Source: JAFDZV01 sp966128725
Lineage (GTDB): Bacteria; Bacteroidota; Ignavibacteria; OLB7
Direction of reading: 5' to 3'
Assembly: GCA_966128725.1 (NCBI GenBank)
Contig: CBHYLN010000044.1
Location: 1 to 35,983, forward strand
Length of the DNA stretch: 35,983 nt
Shown in pieces: positions 8,359-17,300 of this stretch (the first letter of the stretch is position 1; each line of letters starts with the position of its first letter). The translations under genes and the position numbers were made by a program. A model generated the notes under the pieces. It searched no databases. It was not told where the DNA came from and saw only the letters and a program-made list of their open reading frames with translations.

Positions 8359-9657
8359 TTAACGGACGACAAGGCTGCCAAGTTGCATGCCGCCGTGATT
8401 TATCAAGAGTCGATAAGTATATATGCCGGCTGGGAGTGTGCCACGGTTGAACGTGAAGCCATCGCCATCCAGACGGCCGCTCTGGTTCAGAACCGTTGCT
8501 CCGGCAAGGTTCACGAGCTGGAACGAATATTCGTCGCCCGCGGATGCCTTGTCCGGATGGATCCGAGCCTGAGTAGTAACCGGTAGCGGGTAGATCCCGG
8601 CTGCTGCCGTGCTGGCAACGTTGACGCCCGGAGCAACGCTTGCCGGCGGCCCCAGCCGTTTCAGCATCGAGCCATCCAGGCCGGCAGTGTATACGGCGTT
8701 GTTGGTTGCGTCGATCGCAATCAGCGTGTTGCTTGTGCCCGAGGCTTCGGGTGTCCACGTGCTACCGCCATCAACCGTCCGGAGCACCTGCCCGCTGGTA
8801 CCAACGGCATAGCCGGTTCGAGCATCCACGAAGCGTACCGCCTGCAACACGTTGTCCGCGTTGCCGGTGTACACGCTGTCCCACGTGTTGCCTCCGTCGG
8901 TGGTACGATAGATGGCCTCGTGCCCGTCGTGGCCAACCATGAACCCGGTTGTGGGGCTGGTGAACCAGAGATCGGCGAACACCTTCGAGCCGGTATAATC
9001 CTGTATGCGCGCCCAGTGTTCACCGCCATCGGTTGTTTTGTAAAGCTGACCGGGCTGGTTGTACGTATGGCCCAGGCCGGCCAGGGCATACCCGGTTGCG
9101 CCGTCGGCCATGTGGATCTTGCGGAACACATCGGTGGTGTTGGTTTTTACCTTGCGCCAATTGTTCCCACGATCCGTTGTCTTCAGGATATGGCCCTCGT
9201 AGCCCGCCACGAAACCCGTGTCGTTGCCGACAAAGGAGATCGAATAAAGTCCGCTCGAGGTTGCAACCACACCACTGCTCCACGTTGCGCCGCCATCGGT
9301 TGTTTTGGCGATGACACCGCACTGGCACGACCCATCGTAGCCCGCAACAACGCCGTTGTCCGCGCTCTGGAATTTCACCGAGAACAGCAAAACGCCGGGC
9401 ACCGCCAATGCCTGCCAGCTTGTGCCCGCATCAGTTGTTCTCATGATCAGGCTGCCGTCCTGGTCCCACCCAACACCATATCCGGTTTCAGCGGTTGGGA
9501 ATTGGATGTCGTACATCGAGAGTTGAAACCCCTCGGGGCGTATGCTTACCCATTGCGACCAGGCGGTATTTGCAGCCATGCAAAATGCCGCAATGGATAT
9601 TGCCATAAGTTGGCGGAAAATTCCAATTGAACTCGCACAATGTTCTCGAACCCGCAT
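8359..9657 (-). CDS. YCF48/BNR-repeat protein with T9SS sorting domain
   Basis: A 432-aa exported protein. An N-terminal hydrophobic signal peptide ends around AANTAWSQ. The body is a beta-propeller of YCF48/BNR type: six Asp-box-like repeats are visible, including TTDAGTSW, KTTDGGATW, KTTDRGNNW, KTTDGGEHW, RTTDGGNTW and RTVDGGSTW, spaced about 45-55 residues. The last 80 residues, from YPLPVTTQARI to LGSLVVR, match the type IX secretion sorting domain (type A), so the protein is probably carried across the outer membrane and anchored or released at the surface. ATG at 9657 follows GGGAGGG with 7 nt spacing, which favours it over the start at 9696. The substrate is unknown. It ends 256 nt before the DUF899 start on the same strand. 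Confidence 0.9.
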   Translation of the reverse strand: MRVREHCASSIGIFRQLMAISIAAFCMAANTAWSQWVSIRPEGFQLSMYDIQFPTAETGYGVGWDQDGSLIMRTTDAGTSWQALAVPGVLLFSVKFQSADNGVVAGYDGSCQCGVIAKTTDGGATWSSGVVATSSGLYSISFVGNDTGFVAGYEGHILKTTDRGNNWRKVKTNTTDVFRKIHMADGATGYALAGLGHTYNQPGQLYKTTDGGEHWARIQDYTGSKVFADLWFTSPTTGFMVGHDGHEAIYRTTDGGNTWDSVYTGNADNVLQAVRFVDARTGYAVGTSGQVLRTVDGGSTWTPEASGTSNTLIAIDATNNAVYTAGLDGSMLKRLGPPASVAPGVNVASTAAAGIYPLPVTTQARIHPDKASAGDEYSFQLVNLAGATVLNQSGRLDGDGFTFNRGTLPAGIYTYRLLINHGGMQLGSLVVR

Positions 9658-9664
9658 GATCGTA

Positions 9665-9671
9665 CCCTCCC
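9665..9671 (-). promoter_or_regulatory. Shine-Dalgarno site of the BNR-repeat gene
   Basis: GGGAGGG on the minus strand, 7 nt before ATG at 9657. It supports this start rather than the longer frame from 9696. Confidence 0.6.
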
Positions 9672-9807
9672 GTTTTGCGTTATGTTCCCTCGTCACACCG
9701 GCACCATCAACACATACAGCTTTAGTCGAAGAGGAGTACTCGTTTGTTCCCGTTAGGTTACTGCGAATTTCTTATCTGAACTTGTGTTTCGTTAATGCCG
9801 TCGACCG

Positions 9808-10773
9808 TCATGTAAGCAATTCGGCCGAGTGGCGAATTTCGCTTCGGTGTGGATGTGTCATGCGTGCCGCCCGGCGATATTCCTCCGGCGAGCTGTGCAG
9901 CTTCCTGCGGAACATCCAGCTGAACGAGCCGTGGCTTGTAAATCCAACTCGTTTGCAAATCTCGGCAACCGTCAGCGACGTTTCCTCGAGAAGCTTGCAT
10001 GCGCGCTGCAAGCGTTTCTGTGTAAGGTATTGATGCGGTGTTATTCCGAATACGCCACGGAATAATCGCAGGAAGTGATGGCTGGACATAAAGGCCACAC
10101 GCGATATTTTCTCCAATGTCAGACGCTTCTCGATATTGGCGTCGATATGGTCACGCGCGTCGTGCAGGCGCCGATAGATTTCGATCCGTGTGGAGCGCCG
10201 AACGCCGGGTATCGCTTCGATCTCGCTGAACACTACCCGATGCACGCGTAACAGGCATTCCAGCAGCGTATGGTATTGTTCTTCCTCCCACTCCTCCGAT
10301 TCCTGATTGTTGCGGAGTACGGAGCGGATCTGATCGATTATCGGCGTCAGGATCAAATCGTGCGGATACGTGCGCTCGAAGAACGTAACGGGCTGCGGGT
10401 TGTCGCCGTCGGGCGCTTCCAGAAGGATATCGCTTGGAGTTATCAGGTCGCGCAGAACGCGCGAGGCAAAGTCGCGATGAAACCAGACGTGGAAGGTCTC
10501 AACGGGGAGGTCGGAGCGTACCGTTGTGGAGAACCGTTGACCGTCGTTGAGTATCAGGTACGATGTGTCATCAACGACATATCGTTGACGGCCAACAAGG
10601 TATTCGCCTCGGTTGCCGAAATTGCACATGATCGAAAGCGGCCCGGCATGTTCCGGATAATGCAGCTCTTTTTCATCGAGCATGATCAGCGCGTTCGGAA
10701 ATCCGAGCACTGAACATGGTGCCTCGGGGCGATTCTCTGGGCGACTGAAGTCGGGGAATTCTCGGACGATCAT
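9808..10773 (-). CDS. AraC-family transcriptional regulator
   Basis: A 321-aa regulator. The C-terminal third carries the two helix-turn-helix units of AraC/XylS proteins: LTLEKISRVAFMSSHHFLRL followed by the linker FGITPHQYLTQKRLQRACKL, then LTVAEICKRVGFTSHGSFSW and FRRKLHSSPEEYRR. The N-terminal 200 residues look like a cupin-type sensing domain (ELHYPEHAGPLSIM, YLVGRQRYVVDDTSYLILND). The ligand and target genes are not evident. ATG at 10773 is chosen; the frame is open to a TTG at 10803. It is bordered by a 0.7 kb non-coding stretch upstream and by the BNR-repeat gene 150 nt downstream on the same strand, so it may be autonomous. A role in controlling the BNR or DUF899-VOC genes would be speculation. 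Confidence 0.93.
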   Translation of the reverse strand: MIVREFPDFSRPENRPEAPCSVLGFPNALIMLDEKELHYPEHAGPLSIMCNFGNRGEYLVGRQRYVVDDTSYLILNDGQRFSTTVRSDLPVETFHVWFHRDFASRVLRDLITPSDILLEAPDGDNPQPVTFFERTYPHDLILTPIIDQIRSVLRNNQESEEWEEEQYHTLLECLLRVHRVVFSEIEAIPGVRRSTRIEIYRRLHDARDHIDANIEKRLTLEKISRVAFMSSHHFLRLFRGVFGITPHQYLTQKRLQRACKLLEETSLTVAEICKRVGFTSHGSFSWMFRRKLHSSPEEYRRAARMTHPHRSEIRHSAELLT

Positions 10774-11489
10774 AGCAGGATTTCCGCCGTGATAGAGGAG
10801 CAATGTGCAGAATTGGAGCTGTGGCTCCAGTGATGCTCGTTGCGACCAGCGATATTGGATATCGCAAAGGCCGAAACGGCGTCACGCAGATACACACGAC
10901 CTGCATCTTTTGTTACATTGCCCGGCATATCATTGGGCCGGCCTGCTGACTATTGGGAAGGGATTCCTGTAAACGTGCTACCGAATAACGATGTTTCCGA
11001 CGCACAATCAACGGAAATGTTCCACCGATTCTTCGTTATTGCGATTAATTTCCCGCTGCTGATTTCGGCGTTCGCGGCCGTTTCGTCTCGTATACTCCAC
11101 TACGGGAAACCAATTCCGACCGATTAGTTTCAATTCCATCCAGGAATACGACCGTACTGTGCATTCCTCTGCTGAAGTCGCGGCTGCTTCCGCGATGCCT
11201 GAAGCTTCTTCATTCCTGCTGTTCGGCTGCCACTACAGCCATGCAATTGGCATCGGCGATAACCACGCCTGCCCGCCAAGTGGCGCCGGGGCAGGGCATA
11301 AGAGTGCCTTGTTCCGCGTATGTCTCGATCGCCGTAGTGCGCGTGTTCGTGGAACCGATCGAAAAGTTTCGCCAGGTTCGATTCCTGTGCAGGGTTTTAG
11401 GATGTGCAGGTGGCCGATGCGGGCAGGAACGCCCTGAAGGAGAGGTGGGTGGTTTCTCCGATATCGGGAAATGTGATGCGGTGTTGCGT
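10774..11489. other. Intergenic region, no convincing gene
   Basis: About 716 nt between the AraC start and the aat stop. Frames on both strands are short, start with TTG or GTG, and have biased or low-complexity translations. I see no rRNA, tRNA or familiar riboswitch here. A tRNA T-loop-like string near 11373 has no matching acceptor or anticodon arms. The region may hold the AraC promoter and an untranslated or degraded sequence. Confidence 0.5.
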
Positions 11490-12221
11490 TCAGGCCCGCG
11501 GTGGTGATCCATTGGTCGAATCCGTTCCGGCAGGGTCCCCGCTCGCGACGCTGTTCTGGTGCGGCGGTTGTGCGAATAATCGCAGCCCCTTGGCGCGCGT
11601 GGCTTGCAGGCGTTCGAGAAATTCGTCGCGCGGGATACATTCGGCGCCAAGCGTTTCGAAATGCGGCGTCATTGTCTGGATGTCGATCCATTCGGCTCCG
11701 TTGGCCGCAAGGTGATCCACCAGGTACAGCAATGCCAGTTTCGATGCGTTGGAGCGGCGGTGGAACATGCTTTCGCCGGCAAACACGCCGTCAACATCAA
11801 CACCATACAATCCGCCAACAAGTTCGTCGCCTTCCCATGCCTCAACGCTGTGGGCGATGCCCATACGGTTGAGCGTGACGTACGCGGCGATCATCCGGGG
11901 TATGATCCAGGTGCCACCTTGATCGGGCCGGCGGATGTCGGCACAGGTGCGGATAACATCCTCGAACGCCTGGTCGATAGTGAATCGCAGATTGGTGGTG
12001 GCACGCGCCTTGGCCAGGCTGCGGGGTACGTGCAGGTTCCTGAACTGCAGAATGGCGCGTTCGGCGGGGCACGACCAGATCAGCGGGAGATTGTCCTGCG
12101 GCCAGGGGAAGATGCCCTGACGATAAGCCAACAACAGCGTTTCGGGTTGCAGGTTGCCACCAAGCGCAACGATGCCATCCGGGTTCGCCATTCTGGGGTC
12201 TGGAAAATGTAAGGCCGGCAT
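11490..12221 (-). CDS. aat: Leucyl/phenylalanyl-tRNA--protein transferase
   Basis: A 243-aa enzyme that adds Leu or Phe from aminoacyl-tRNA to N-terminal Arg or Lys of proteins, marking them for ClpAP(S) degradation in the bacterial N-degron pathway. It acts in the cytoplasm. Family segments in order: FPDPRMANPDGIVALGGNL, YRQGIFPWP, LIWSCPAERAILQF, GGTWIIPRMIAAYVTLNRMG, AHSVEAWEGDELVGGLYG, FAGESMFHRRSNASKLALLY and the C-terminal FETLGAECIPRDEFLERL. Length and motif order are normal for the family, with a slightly longer tail. ATG at 12221 follows a close GGAG. It stands alone; clpA and clpS are not in the window. Confidence 0.97.
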   Translation of the reverse strand: MPALHFPDPRMANPDGIVALGGNLQPETLLLAYRQGIFPWPQDNLPLIWSCPAERAILQFRNLHVPRSLAKARATTNLRFTIDQAFEDVIRTCADIRRPDQGGTWIIPRMIAAYVTLNRMGIAHSVEAWEGDELVGGLYGVDVDGVFAGESMFHRRSNASKLALLYLVDHLAANGAEWIDIQTMTPHFETLGAECIPRDEFLERLQATRAKGLRLFAQPPHQNSVASGDPAGTDSTNGSPPRA

Positions 12222-12537
12222 GTCTCCGCTTCACCAGATCCAAATTTCCGTGGGCGCCGTGGGGGTGTCAGCATTCCATACGGTTCAGTGTGTTGTGGGC
12301 TCAAGATAGGAGATTGTCCGGACTTGCCTTGCACGGCAAGCAGTAGCATGTCGTGTGTTCCATGAAGTGGGTGTGTGGTAGCGTTGCGGCGCCGTGCCGG
12401 TGTTGGTGATGGCCCCGATATTGACAGCAGTGATGCGCGCGCGGTGTGGGTACATCGGACAACGGCCCGGGTGTTCGCGTGAGCACCCGGGCCGTTGTGA
12501 ATAACCAAACATGGGAGATGGGGCCTGCCGCTGCGCG
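12222..12537. other. Intergenic region upstream of aat
   Basis: A 316-nt stretch between the anti-sigma-like gene and aat, both on the minus strand. It contains the strong hairpin at 12459-12498 and a weaker 6-bp hairpin at 12323-12340. The rest presumably holds the aat promoter. I see no coding potential. Confidence 0.5.
12459..12498 (-). terminator. 15-bp perfect hairpin after the sigma/anti-sigma genes
   Basis: Arms 12459-12473 and 12484-12498 pair perfectly over 15 bp around a 10-nt loop, 40 nt past the stop codon of the anti-sigma-like gene. No T-run follows on either strand. It most likely defines the 3' end of that transcript and insulates aat. Confidence 0.6.
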
Positions 12538-13470
12538 TTAGTTCGCGGGCGGCATCTCCACCTTCACGCGGACCTTCAGGTCCTTCTCGCGTACGATGAT
12601 CCGGCGCGAGCGTGGAAGCACAACCGGTTGCTGATCGGCCTGCGCGGCCGTGCGTGTTTCCGAAGTGGAAAGCTGGCTCGAACGTTCGGATGCGTTTGGA
12701 GCATGTACCACGGGAAGCGTTGCACGCTCGGCGGCGTTCGCATTCTTTGCTGGCACGCGCGATACGGAGCGATTGCCCTGATGCGCGGCTACGTTGCCGG
12801 GATTGTGCGCTCCGTACGCCGCCGCATGCGCGCGGGTGCCGCGAGCCGTTTGATCGCCTTGGATGGGGGCTTGCGGAATCTCCTGGGCCTGACCGGCATT
12901 GGCCGTTGGCCTGCCCGTTACCACGGCTTCGGGCATGGGGGGCGTGGCCGAACGTGGTTCCAGTGGCATGGCTTCAGGGGCGACGACGTTGCCGTTTAAC
13001 TGCGGCTGCTGCTGCACGATGGGCTGGCCGGCCGATGTGTGCTCCGTTGCCGCATTGCCGGATGTGGCGGTACGTGTGGTGGAGATCGGCGCAACAACGA
13101 ACATGCCGATGATCACCCCGACAACCGAGGCTGCAAGCGCCGTCCAGCCGATCAGGCCTCGGTGCGCCAATATCGCGCTCACGGATGCCGCTCCTGCCGG
13201 GGCCGCGATCGCGCCGGTTTCGAGGCCTGTGGCCGCGGCCTGTACCGGAGCGTTCAGCATGATCATAAGCCTCTCGCGGCCGAGATCCTGATGTGGCCGA
13301 ACCGCATCGCGGTGTTTGCGAAGTGCGCTGTCGACAATGCGGTAGGCCTTCAGCGTTTGCCGAAGCTCGGCATCAATCGCTACCTGCAAATAGAAATCTT
13401 CCTCGTCGGCGGTGCTCATGGCACCGGCCAGATAGTGTTCAACGAGGCGTTCTTGTTCGGCACGATTCAT
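12538..13470 (-). CDS. Membrane-spanning anti-sigma-factor-like protein
   Basis: A 310-aa protein probably acting as anti-sigma factor for the ECF sigma encoded just before it. The first 75 residues form a charged helical region (EQERLVEHYLAGAMSTADEE) like the cytoplasmic sigma-binding part of anti-sigma factors. No zinc-binding HxxxCxxC motif is visible. One membrane helix lies at about 107-128 (GWTALAASVVGVIIGMFVV). The remaining 180 residues are low complexity, rich in Ala, Gln, Pro, Asn and Thr, and would face the periplasm, ending with a basic patch and KDLKVRVKVEMPPAN. The ATG overlaps the sigma stop as ATGA (13470-13467), so translation is coupled. The role is inferred from order, topology and overlap; the sequence alone does not prove it. 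Confidence 0.75.
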   Translation of the reverse strand: MNRAEQERLVEHYLAGAMSTADEEDFYLQVAIDAELRQTLKAYRIVDSALRKHRDAVRPHQDLGRERLMIMLNAPVQAAATGLETGAIAAPAGAASVSAILAHRGLIGWTALAASVVGVIIGMFVVAPISTTRTATSGNAATEHTSAGQPIVQQQPQLNGNVVAPEAMPLEPRSATPPMPEAVVTGRPTANAGQAQEIPQAPIQGDQTARGTRAHAAAYGAHNPGNVAAHQGNRSVSRVPAKNANAAERATLPVVHAPNASERSSQLSTSETRTAAQADQQPVVLPRSRRIIVREKDLKVRVKVEMPPAN

Positions 13471-14141
13471 CCTTCTTCTCCACGTTGATCATGCTGTCTG
13501 CTGGAGGGATTTTCGACCGTCGAGCGATCATTCTCGATGCCGATCATCGCCGCGATGATGCGTCCGAGGTGCGCCCGAGCTCGCCAGGCCCGTGTGCGCA
13601 CGGCGCCAACCGGCTCACCGAGCATGTCGGCGATTTCCTCGAACTTGTATCCCGAGTACGTGTGCAGCACAAGAACCTCTCGCTGGGCCTCGGGGAGATG
13701 GGGGAGTGCCTTGATAACCAACTCTTCCAGATGGGAAACCTCATGGATGCTTGCCTGCGGGTGGCTTGCTTCCGGAAGCTCGTCGAGATCGGCGTGCAGC
13801 CGTTTTGCTCGAAGGGCATCGATGCACAGATTCCGAGCCATTGTCAGCAGCAGGCCCATTGCGCTGCGGGGGATATACTCCCGCCCATCGCGGCGGATGC
13901 GTATCAAACGCTCCCATAACTCCTGCGTGACATCCTCGGCCATCTGCGTGCTGCCAACAAGTTGCAGGCAGTAGTGAAAAAGCCGATGATTATGCCTGTC
14001 GAAAAGCGCAACCAGAGCCAGATCATTGCCGGCAAAGAAGCGTTGGAATAGTTCCACATCGCCAACCTCGCCCTGAGCAGGGGTGGCCTGCGGTTCCTTG
14101 GCTCCCGCACCGACACCGAACATTGTATCGTACCAGCTCAT
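13467..14141 (-). CDS. ECF-type RNA polymerase sigma factor
   Basis: A 224-aa sigma-70 family protein of the extracytoplasmic function type, with only regions 2 and 4. Region 2 is seen in FDRHNHRLFHYCLQLVGSTQ, AEDVTQELWERLIRIR and the following LLTMARNLCIDALRAKRL. Region 4 is LPEAQREVLVLHTYSGYKFE then EIADMLGEPVGAVRTRAWRA, a helix-turn-helix for the -35 element. The N-terminus has about 28 extra residues and the C-terminus a hydrophilic tail of about 25. ATG at 14141 lacks a clear ribosome binding site. The stop overlaps the anti-sigma-like start by ATGA. The gene is divergent from the first giant T9SS protein across 249 nt, so that gene and its tandem copy are reasonable, unproven targets. 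Confidence 0.93.
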   Translation of the reverse strand: MSWYDTMFGVGAGAKEPQATPAQGEVGDVELFQRFFAGNDLALVALFDRHNHRLFHYCLQLVGSTQMAEDVTQELWERLIRIRRDGREYIPRSAMGLLLTMARNLCIDALRAKRLHADLDELPEASHPQASIHEVSHLEELVIKALPHLPEAQREVLVLHTYSGYKFEEIADMLGEPVGAVRTRAWRARAHLGRIIAAMIGIENDRSTVENPSSRQHDQRGEEG

Positions 14142-14390
14142 GTATTGCGTTTTCGGTCAATATGGCCCGATTAGTGTTATGACGAAACAGCTCGGCCAAA
14201 TGTCACGGTCCCGCGGGTGTGACGTTTGCAAAACATCCTTCGTCCATTCTAGACACAGGCAGTCTGAATCCACCGGCATGGAGACAGCGCTGGCCGAGCC
14301 CGTGACGTGGCCGGATTCCTTGCATGGCATCCGCGCTGACACGCACGTAGGTTACGGCGGATCGATCAGCAACATCCAAAGGTCGTAAGG
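14142..14390. promoter_or_regulatory. Divergent promoter region, sigma factor / giant T9SS gene
   Basis: A 249-nt region between two divergent starts must hold promoters in both directions. A small inverted repeat, GTCAC at 14202-14206 and GTGAC at 14219-14223, lies in its middle and could be a regulator site, but 5-bp arms are weak evidence. I do not recognise firm -35/-10 elements. Confidence 0.35.
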
Positions 14391-17300
14391 ATGAATCAAC
14401 TGTACTCCCTCTACAGAGCTCTCCTTTGCCTCGTATTCATCGGTTTGGCCGGCGTTTCGCGGTTGAATGCGCAGGCCGATGCCAGCTCGTCCATTCGTTT
14501 CCTGCAGAACCGTGGCCAGGTGATTGACGGTGACAAGCAAGCTCGGCCCGATATTCTGTACACGGCGAAGGTGGGCAACGTTGGCCTGTACATGCGACGT
14601 ACTGGTCTCAGTTACCTGTATGTGCAGATCGACCACCCCAACGGACCCCAACTGCCCAGTGGCCGACGATTCAAGCGGCAGCCGGACACCTCGGCAATCG
14701 TAAGCACATACCGTATGGATATGGAGCTTGTGGGCGCCAACCCAAACGCGGTTGTGCAATCAAGCGAGGCTGGCGGCCCGGCGCTGAACTTCTATCTGTC
14801 GCATTGCCCGCAGGGTATCACTGGCGTGCGCTCGTACGGTCGCGTAACCTACCACGATATCTACCCGAACATCGACCTGGTGTATTACAGCACCAATGGC
14901 GGCATGAAGTATGACTTTGTGGTGCGTCCCGGCGGCAAGGCGAGCGACATCAAGATGCGATACGTGGGGGCGCGCGAACTTGGGCTGACCGATGACGGCC
15001 GTGTACGCGCCCGCAATCCGCTCGGTGAACTTGTCGAGGGGCGACCGAAGGTCTGGAGCGAGCGTGCCGGCAGCGCAACGCAGCGTCCGGTGAGCGCGCG
15101 TTATCGAATGGATGACAGCCTTGTGACGTTCGACGTTGGCGGGTATGACCGCGCCGCCGTGCTGGTTATCGATCCGACGCTGTCGTGGAGCACGTACGTT
15201 GGTGGGACCAGCAACGAGTACAACTTCGTTTGGGGGGGGGGGTGGGGGGGGGGCGGCAACGGCATGAAGAGTGATCGTGACACAACCCTTACGGCGATGA
15301 CCTCCACGGTCAGCGTTGATTTCCCAACCACACCGGGCGTGTTCGCGCAGGCGAAAATTGGGTTGGCCGGCGATTACGACCTTGCCCTGTATCGCTTCAG
15401 CCACCGTGGCGCGCGAATGTGGGCCACGTATTTCGGCGGACGCTCGCAGGATTGGGCCGGAACGTTGGCGCTTGGTTCAACGCGCGAGGTGTATGTTGGC
15501 GGCTCCACCTACAGCAACAATCTTCCGGTAACGCCGGGAGCGCTGTATCCAACAATGGTTACCACGTACGATGGGTTCCTTGCGAAGTTCGATGCCAACG
15601 GCGGCCTGACATGGTGCACCTATATCAACGGTGTGCAGGTGAATGGGCTCGCGACCGACCGTGCCGGCAACCTGATCATCGGCGGCGACGCCAGTTCGTT
15701 GTCCGCTACCACGCCTGGCGCCTTCCAGAGCACACCTCCGCCGGTGAATTCGTGGAAGGGGTTCCTGGCCAAGTTCAACAGTGCGGGTGGGCGAATCTGG
15801 GCCACGTATTTCGGTGGCACACCCCAGTTCTCCGGTTTTCAGGAGGATGGTGTTGCGTCGGTGGCAACCGATTCCAGCGGCGCCATCTTCGCGGTTGGCA
15901 CCTCAACTCTTGTTGACTTCCCGACGTCGGCGAATGCATTTCAGGCTGTCCCTGTTGGCCAGAACGATGCCTGGGTCGCGAAGTTCGATGCCAACGGTAA
16001 TCCTGTCTGGAGCACCCTGTACGGAGGCCTTGTCGTTGACTACGGTGTGGACATCGCCGTGGATCGCCGTAATGACATTGCCGTGTTGATGTCCACTCAG
16101 GGGACGGATATGCCGATTACCGGCGACGCATATCAGGCCGCGATGGGCGGGGTTGCCGACGCGGTGATCGTGAAGTTCGACAGTGCCGGTAATCGCAAGT
16201 GGGCCACATATTTCGGTGGGTCGGCGACCGAATACCTTACATCGCTGGACGTTGACGGACGGAGTAACATTTGGATTGGGGGATACACCGTTTCCACAAA
16301 CTTCCCGGTTACCCCCGATGCCTATCAATTAGGCCTTCGCCTTGCAAGCGGCGATGCGGCGATCGCGAAGTTCGACTCGGCCGGTCGACTGGTGTACAGC
16401 AGCTACTTCGGCGGTGACAGTTGGGACTATGCGGACGCAATTACCACCAGCATTTTTGGTGTTGCCCTCAACGGCACAACGTACAGCAACAACTTCCCGA
16501 CAACCGCCGGCGCGTTCCAGGCCACCTTCCGTGGCTTCAGCGATGCGTTTATGTTCCTGATGTGCGATCCCCAGCCCTATGTAGAGGCGATCGGACCCGC
16601 CAAGGTCTGCCCGGGCGATTCGGTTACGCTTACCGCGCCTCCCGGATTTGATACCTATCTATGGAGTACTGGAGCTACTTCGCGCTCCATCCGCGTTGCC
16701 CAATCCGGCAACTACAACGTGGCCGTGACTTCGGGGGCCTGCGCTGCAACAAGCACGGACTTCCCAGTGACGATTTTCCCGGCACCGGTTCGCCGCATTC
16801 AGCCGGCCGGACCACGTCTGGAGATCTGTGCGGGCGACTCCGCCACGCTCTCGATCGCCGGCGGTATCCGCAGCTATCGGTGGTCCACGGGCGATACAAC
16901 CGCGCGGATTACGCTGAAGCAGGGCGGCACGTACTACGTTTCCTTTATCGACACCAACGGTTGCGCCGGGCGCACCGACACCGTTACGCTGGTGGTGAAC
17001 CCGCGTCCCACCACAACCATCACCGCCGACAGCTCGCTTTCGTTCTGCGATGGCGGATCGGTACGCCTTTCGGCCGGCCCGGGCTTCGCCGAGTATAAGT
17101 GGAACAGTGGCGAGACGTCGCCGACGATTGTTGTGAACAAGTCCGGCGTGTACAGCGTGATGGTGAAAAGTCCGGAGGGATGTTGGGGGCCGTTCAGCAC
17201 GCAGGTGGTTGTGAAAGTCTATCCCAACCCTACCGTGGGGTTGCGAGCGCTTCTGCCCACCACGTTCTGCGAGGGCGACAGCACCATCCTGGTTCCGGCG

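Noticed and set aside
10840..11127. 95-codon plus-strand frame between araC-type gene and aat
   Set aside because: It starts with TTG, has no ribosome binding site and no recognisable protein features.
11373..11387. tRNA T-arm-like string (CAGG, TTCGATT, CCTG)
   Set aside because: No matching acceptor stem, anticodon arm or D-arm can be built around it, so it is not a tRNA.
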